DNA of 64,000 nucleotides from Parashewanella spongiae (GTDB lineage Bacteria; Pseudomonadota; Gammaproteobacteria; Enterobacterales; Shewanellaceae). The stretch is taken from positions 1,736,001 through 1,800,000 of the forward strand of contig NZ_CP037952.1 in the NCBI RefSeq assembly GCF_004358345.1, in the 5' to 3' direction. Positions within the stretch are counted from its first letter, which is position 1; the number at the start of each line of letters is the position of its first letter. Of the stretch, positions 60,079 to 64,000 are shown one piece after another. A model generated the notes under the pieces. The model did not search any database. It saw nothing but the letters and a program-made list of their open reading frames with translations, and was not told the origin of the DNA. Made by a program: the position numbers and the translations under genes.

Positions 60079-60239
60079 GTGCGACATGAAGTCGTGTTGA
60101 TCGCTGTTCTCCGATCTAAGAGAGAACCATCTGTATCACGATGAACCGTGAGCTTACGGCAGCATAGCGTGAAAAACTAATTTATTTCAGGTAAAGCTAG
60201 ACCTAGGCGATTAGCCCAAGTCCATTTTTTACAGCTATA

Positions 60240-61847
60240 TTATTTTTCAGTGCCGACTGTTTCTCGATAATTCCACGGTAGGTATTCTTCAGGATTGGTT
60301 TTCACTTTATCCTTCTCTCTCTGTAAAAATGTGAAATACTCAAACACATTGATGCCAGCTTCACTTGCTGTTGCAATCATTGACGTGATGACATCACCAA
60401 TCGTAGCGCCAAGTAACGTCTTATGGAACATCGCATTTTTTCGGTCACGAACGATGATTTTTAACATGGCTTCGATACGGTTATTATCGATGTATACACC
60501 TTCGTAGTGGCAAAAATAGCTCAAGCCAACATAGTGTTTGACAAAATATCGCATCGCCTTACCTAAACCACTATTCTCTTCAACTGTTTCATCGTTAAGG
60601 TGTGTTGTACACCACTGCTTGATGGTTTTCATTACAGGCAACGAATGTTGCTGATGGTAACTCAGCCTTTCTGTTGCCGTAAACTTTTGCTCTTTAGTGT
60701 GCTGCTCGTAAGCCCAAATTTCACCATAACGTGTCAGTACGTGCTCGACTTCATCGGGGAAATGGTTAATGACATCAACAAATTGTCGTCTGGCATGACT
60801 GTTACACAATGACAGCAGACATTCTCTTACCGTAGGGCGATTACTGACCAGAGCGTCACTCATCATTATCGGCCTAGATTGATGAGTACCGCGTTTGTGC
60901 AACAGGCTATCGATGAATTCGCCAGCATGACCAATATTAGTTTCAAACAACACGATACTATCATTGGCTTGAGTGGTCGCAATAACACCTGATGTGTACA
61001 CGCCGCTGCGCATTTGTGTCTTGTCACTGTTACGCACCGGTTTTTCTATTGGCGTAGCATCCAAAATTCGGTGAGTCGTGTCATCGAGATAATAATGCTT
61101 CGCATCGGCCGCGAGGTTAACCAACATTTGATAAACAGGGTAAATATCATTGGCCACATATTCAACTTGGTCAAACACAGTAGACGCAGTGATTTTGACA
61201 CCAAGCAGCTTTTGAATGCTCCCTTGGCGATAAAACGGCAACCCGGCAAAATACTTGTGTATGGCCATTAATGACCGAGCTGAGTAGCCGTATTTTTGTT
61301 GCTCGCTCCCGTCGGCTAACACTTCAACTGGCAAAGCGGCGGTAGCGTAAGCGCCACAAGCATTACAGCGAAAGCGCTCCATGACATGCTGCTCTGGCTT
61401 AAACGGACTTTGCCCTGTGATACGCAGTAAACTGCCTGGGTCGGTTTTGTACATTTTACCCATGTGGCACTCTAGGCAGTTATCACCTTTTTTCACATCT
61501 GTACTCTGATGCACTATCACAACTGGCTTAGCGGGAGTGAAATCTTCATCGCTCTCTTTGGGTTTACGATTTTTACCCGCAGTGTGTTTACCGCTTCCTT
61601 TATTGCTTTTACTGACACGAGACAAGGCTTCTGAAGACTTTTCAATGCCAAGTAACTTACGCAATTTGTGCACGGTGACATCGTGATTGGTTAATCGTTG
61701 CTGCATCGTCGATAACGTCACTAAGGCATCAAGTAACAACTGACAATCTTCTGGAGACAGTGCTAATTCATGCTCTTTGGCTTCAGTAACACGAACTATC
61801 AGTGCTTCCAGCGCGTTGTGGTCGATATCAGTAAACGGTTTACTCAT
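60240..61847 (-). CDS. tnpC: IS66 transposase TnpC, second subgroup
   Basis: 535 residues. N-terminal helical region, lysine-rich linker, zinc-ribbon cysteines (CLECHMG ... CNACGAYA), catalytic YLDDTTHRIL, MMSDALVSNRP and NSHARRQF, and the C-terminal YIDNNRIEAMLKIIVRDRKN block with the catalytic Glu. It ends near the family's WNYRETVG tail. About the same length as IS66-1 TnpC but widely diverged from it. Confidence 0.93.
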   Translation of the reverse strand: MSKPFTDIDHNALEALIVRVTEAKEHELALSPEDCQLLLDALVTLSTMQQRLTNHDVTVHKLRKLLGIEKSSEALSRVSKSNKGSGKHTAGKNRKPKESDEDFTPAKPVVIVHQSTDVKKGDNCLECHMGKMYKTDPGSLLRITGQSPFKPEQHVMERFRCNACGAYATAALPVEVLADGSEQQKYGYSARSLMAIHKYFAGLPFYRQGSIQKLLGVKITASTVFDQVEYVANDIYPVYQMLVNLAADAKHYYLDDTTHRILDATPIEKPVRNSDKTQMRSGVYTSGVIATTQANDSIVLFETNIGHAGEFIDSLLHKRGTHQSRPIMMSDALVSNRPTVRECLLSLCNSHARRQFVDVINHFPDEVEHVLTRYGEIWAYEQHTKEQKFTATERLSYHQQHSLPVMKTIKQWCTTHLNDETVEENSGLGKAMRYFVKHYVGLSYFCHYEGVYIDNNRIEAMLKIIVRDRKNAMFHKTLLGATIGDVITSMIATASEAGINVFEYFTFLQREKDKVKTNPEEYLPWNYRETVGTEK

Positions 61848-61937
61848 TAAAGGACAGTCCAGCTTAGGCGAATAGGAAAAATGAATTCGGCGGGCAGTAT
61901 GATCCGATAAATAAAATAATCAACCGGTAAGTGCGAT

Positions 61938-62270
61938 TTATTTCAATCGACTTGAAGATAAATAAGGTTCACCACTCAGTAATTGCCGTAATTGTGCCGC
62001 AGCCATCGGTTGCATAACGCCATGATGACGTGGCCATCCATGAAATTTTCCTTTTGATAACCGTTTGGTCATCAGCCAAAAGCCATTATGCTCATAAGTG
62101 AGGGCTCGTATCATGGTTTTGTTGCGATTAATGAAGACGAATATCGAGCCTGAACGCGGATTACTCGACAAGCGCTGTTGGCACACGGCCGCCAGTCCAT
62201 CGATACTACAGCGAAAATCAGCAGGCTGAGTCGCAATGAAGATACGACTGTTGGAAGTTAAATAGATCAT
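61938..62270 (-). CDS. tnpB: IS66 TnpB, second subgroup
   Basis: 110 residues from the ATG at 62270, which overlaps the tnpA stop (ATGA); a TTG at 62297 lies inside tnpA and is not needed. The signature (IFIATQPADFRCSIDGLAAV, GSIFVFINRNKTMIRALTYEHNGFWLMTKRL) is clear. Confidence 0.92.
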   Translation of the reverse strand: MIYLTSNSRIFIATQPADFRCSIDGLAAVCQQRLSSNPRSGSIFVFINRNKTMIRALTYEHNGFWLMTKRLSKGKFHGWPRHHGVMQPMAAAQLRQLLSGEPYLSSSRLK

Positions 62271-62638
62271 GATTTCATTGCCCCGATAAGGGCGCAAATA
62301 AAGTGAACATCCACCACACCTTGTATATGAATATTGTCGCCATTAGATAGATTCAGCTCAAGTTTTACTGGGGAATTGGGCTTGATGACCTCAGGTAAGT
62401 TGGGTAATTCAATGAAGTCTGTAATGGACTCTGCCGAGTTTGATACCTGGCACCATTGTTTAAATTGAGAGCCACTGATACGTAAAGCGGTGCAAATTTG
62501 TGATGATGAGTAATGCTCTAGCAATGAAGTGGCTTGCTCGCGGAGAGTGTTTGGTATTTTAGTTCCGCGACTCGGCTTATTTATGCGCCAATGGGCGAAG
62601 ACTGTGGCGACGCGAGTTAATGGCTCTATATTTGGCAT
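62267..62638 (-). CDS. tnpA: IS66 TnpA, second subgroup
   Basis: 123 residues, ATG at 62638. A helix-turn-helix-like section (LREQATSLLEHYSSSQICTALRISGSQFKQW) matches IS66 TnpA organisation, and the C-terminal strand region resembles IS66-1 TnpA. First gene in the element and coupled to tnpB. Confidence 0.82.
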   Translation of the reverse strand: MPNIEPLTRVATVFAHWRINKPSRGTKIPNTLREQATSLLEHYSSSQICTALRISGSQFKQWCQVSNSAESITDFIELPNLPEVIKPNSPVKLELNLSNGDNIHIQGVVDVHFICALIGAMKS

Positions 62639-62726
62639 GATGGGCTCCGATAATTAATCTGCCATCATTACATCAAATTATTGGGTTAAAGTTGCACTAT
62701 GCTGCCGTAAACTCACCAGATGAACC

Positions 62727-63227
62727 TAAGGTTCTGAATAAAGAAGCGAACCTGACAATGTAACGAAGTCTAATCGACGGGAAACGAATCGTGAGAGGAC
62801 GTTCTTCCTGATAACCACAAAATCGGGTAAGTGCTAGGTAATCAGTATGACGAATGTAAGTGAATCCATGCAGGTGCATTATCGTACGAGCAGCGGAAGT
62901 GGTTTATACGCTGTAGCCAAAAGGCATTGAGAGTAGGAAAAGAGTTTTAAAGTTGCTCTTTCGTGATCACTATACTCTCCGCACTAATGTGGGCGACTAA
63001 CCTGATATTGCGTGATATACGGAACATGGTAAGCCTGTATTGCTCCCAGTGGGAAAGCTGTCTGTGAGGATGGCCGATAGTTGTGCAGGTAAAGGAGGCT
63101 GGAGAAAGCAAATGCTGCATTGTAATGATGCAGATACAGATGAATATCTGGCACGAAAGTGAGCCCACTTTCAGCTGGTCTCCCGTTGCAAGAGAGTTTG
63201 AGGAACTTTATTAGAGGAGAAACGCAA
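62727..63227 (+). ncRNA. Group II intron 2 ribozyme domains I-III
   Basis: 501 bases between IS66-2 and the maturase start with no protein gene. Stretches such as GGAAGTGG, GGAAAGCTGTCTGTGAGGAT and GGTAAAGGAGGCTGGAGAAAG look like intron domain I-III stem-loop sequence. This is the right-hand part of intron 2's structured RNA; exact domain limits were not derived. Confidence 0.55.
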
Positions 63228-64000
63228 ATGATAATTTCATCAGAGATTAGTGCATCTCCTTGCGGCAAACAGTGGAAATCCATCAACTGGAAATCAGTTG
63301 AAGTAGCCGTATTAAAGCTTCAAATGCGTATTGCAAAAGCGATAAGAGATAATAAACACGGCAAGGTAAAGTCCTTGCAATGGATATTAACTCACTCAAG
63401 AGCAGCAAAACTTCTTGCTGTGAAACGAGTCTCACAAAATAAAGGTAGTAAAACGCCAGGTGTCGACGGTATCGTATGGAGTACAGACTCCCGTCGAATG
63501 GCTGCGGTTAACCAACTGAGTAGAAAAGGCTATAAAGCCAAACCGCTCAGGCGTATTTATATTCCCAAGAAGAATGGCAAACTCAGACCATTAGGTATCC
63601 CTTGCATGATAGACAGAGCGCAGCAAGCGTTATATCTTTTTGCATTAGAGCCTGTATCTGAGACATTCGCTGATCCTAACAGTTATGGGTTTAGACCTAA
63701 CCGCTGTGTTGCTGATGCTATACAACAATGTTTTATATGTTTGTGTAAAAAGAGCTCAGCAAAATGCGGTTCTGGAAGGCGATATTAAAGCTTGCTTTGA
63801 TAAAATTGGTCATCAATGGCTAATTGATAACATCCCGACGGACAAAAGGATGTTAAAGCAATGGCTTGGGTGTGGTTTTATCGACAAAGGAGTATTCTGC
63901 CGAACTGAAGAAGGTACTCCTCAAGGCGGTATAATATCTCCAACGTTAATGTTACTTACATTGGCAGGGTTGGAGGACTTTATCAAGTCAAAAATTCCAA
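63228..64000 (+). pseudogene. ltrA: Group II intron reverse transcriptase, frameshifted and cut by window end
   Basis: Starts MIISSEISASPCGKQW with AGAGGAGA upstream. RT blocks: GVDGIVW, KPLRRIYIPKKNGKLRPLGIP, SYGFRPNRCVADA. The frame then breaks: an extra C at about 63766 (AAATGCGGTT where AAATGGGTT restores sense) leads to a stop at 63786. In the restored frame the protein continues LEGDIKACFDKIGHQW ... EGTPQGGIISPTLMLLTLAGLE without stops to base 64000. Unless the extra base is a sequencing error, the maturase is inactive. It belongs to a different subgroup from the intron 1 RT. Confidence 0.88.

Larger units (their letters stand above)
60148..62718 (-). mobile_element. IS66-family insertion sequence 2, complete, inside intron 2
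   Basis: 2571 bp with inverted ends GTGAGCTTACGGCAGCATAG and GTGAGTTTACGGCAGCATAG (the right end extends 2 bases further). It is flanked by a perfect 8-bp duplication GATGAACC (60140-60147 and 62719-62726). It encodes tnpA, tnpB and tnpC of a subgroup different from IS66-1 (proteins clearly dissimilar). No lesions visible. Confidence 0.93.
60079..64000 (+). mobile_element. Group II intron 2, split by IS66-2, runs off the window
   Basis: The 5' end GTGCGACATGAAGTCGTGTTG is a canonical group II start with its first hairpin. After 69 bases IS66-2 interrupts it, and intron sequence resumes at 62727. Domain I-III text runs to the maturase gene at 63228. Domain V is beyond the window. The intron is probably dead: it has both the IS insertion in domain I and a frameshift in the maturase. 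Confidence 0.8.

Overview
The window looks like chromosome of an AT-rich marine gammaproteobacterium. The order cysK - cysZ - smc - zipA - ligA and the block PilZ-like gene / lolCDE / DUF2062 / comEC / msbA / lpxK / ycaR is the one I associate with Shewanellaceae. The many ankyrin and eukaryote-like proteins plus a dense load of small inverted repeats make a host-associated relative such as Parashewanella likely. That assignment is inference from memory of gene order, not from a search.

Layout. 1-8.3 kb: the 3' part of topA, a secreted PI-specific phospholipase C, a three-domain desulfurase/persulfide dioxygenase/rhodanese fusion, a repeat cluster (MITE C1 carrying B1, then A1), and cysK. 8.3-16.2 kb: a DUF5916 outer-membrane protein, a small secreted protein, a four-deep nest of mobile DNA (C2 > A2 > B2 > group II intron), a glycine-zipper membrane protein between two D repeats, and cysZ. 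16.3-22.8 kb: smc, zipA, ligA (chromosome and division core). 22.9-30.8 kb: accessory island with two ankyrin proteins, a secreted Asp-box propeller, an IS91 fragment and a CopD-like protein. 30.9-41.9 kb: envelope genes (PilZ-like, lolCDE, DUF2062, comEC, msbA, lpxK, ycaR) broken by repeats B3, D4/A3, A4 and D3. 42.2-51.8 kb: MITE A5, a small kinase, a periplasmic MBL hydrolase and an MFP-RND-RND efflux operon. 52-57.2 kb: accessory island with a possible CE-clan (ULP-like) protease, a RING/TRAF-type zinc-finger protein with PSAP and PPxY motifs, and small unknown genes. 57.5-64 kb: a complete IS66 element, then a second group II intron that is itself split by another complete IS66 element and has a frameshifted reverse transcriptase running off the window.

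Two things stand out. First, a small hairpin unit of about 24 nt (about 32 nt with its constant flank) lies inside four unrelated repeat families, A, B, C and D. Each family also has a copy without it, so it behaves like a separately mobile minimal element. Second, the 52-55.5 kb island encodes back to back a putative ubiquitin-like-protein protease and a putative RING E3-like protein with UIM-like, PSAP and PPxY short motifs. This would make a host ubiquitin/ESCRT-directed effector pair. Protein functions are read from motifs only; nothing was searched or computed.
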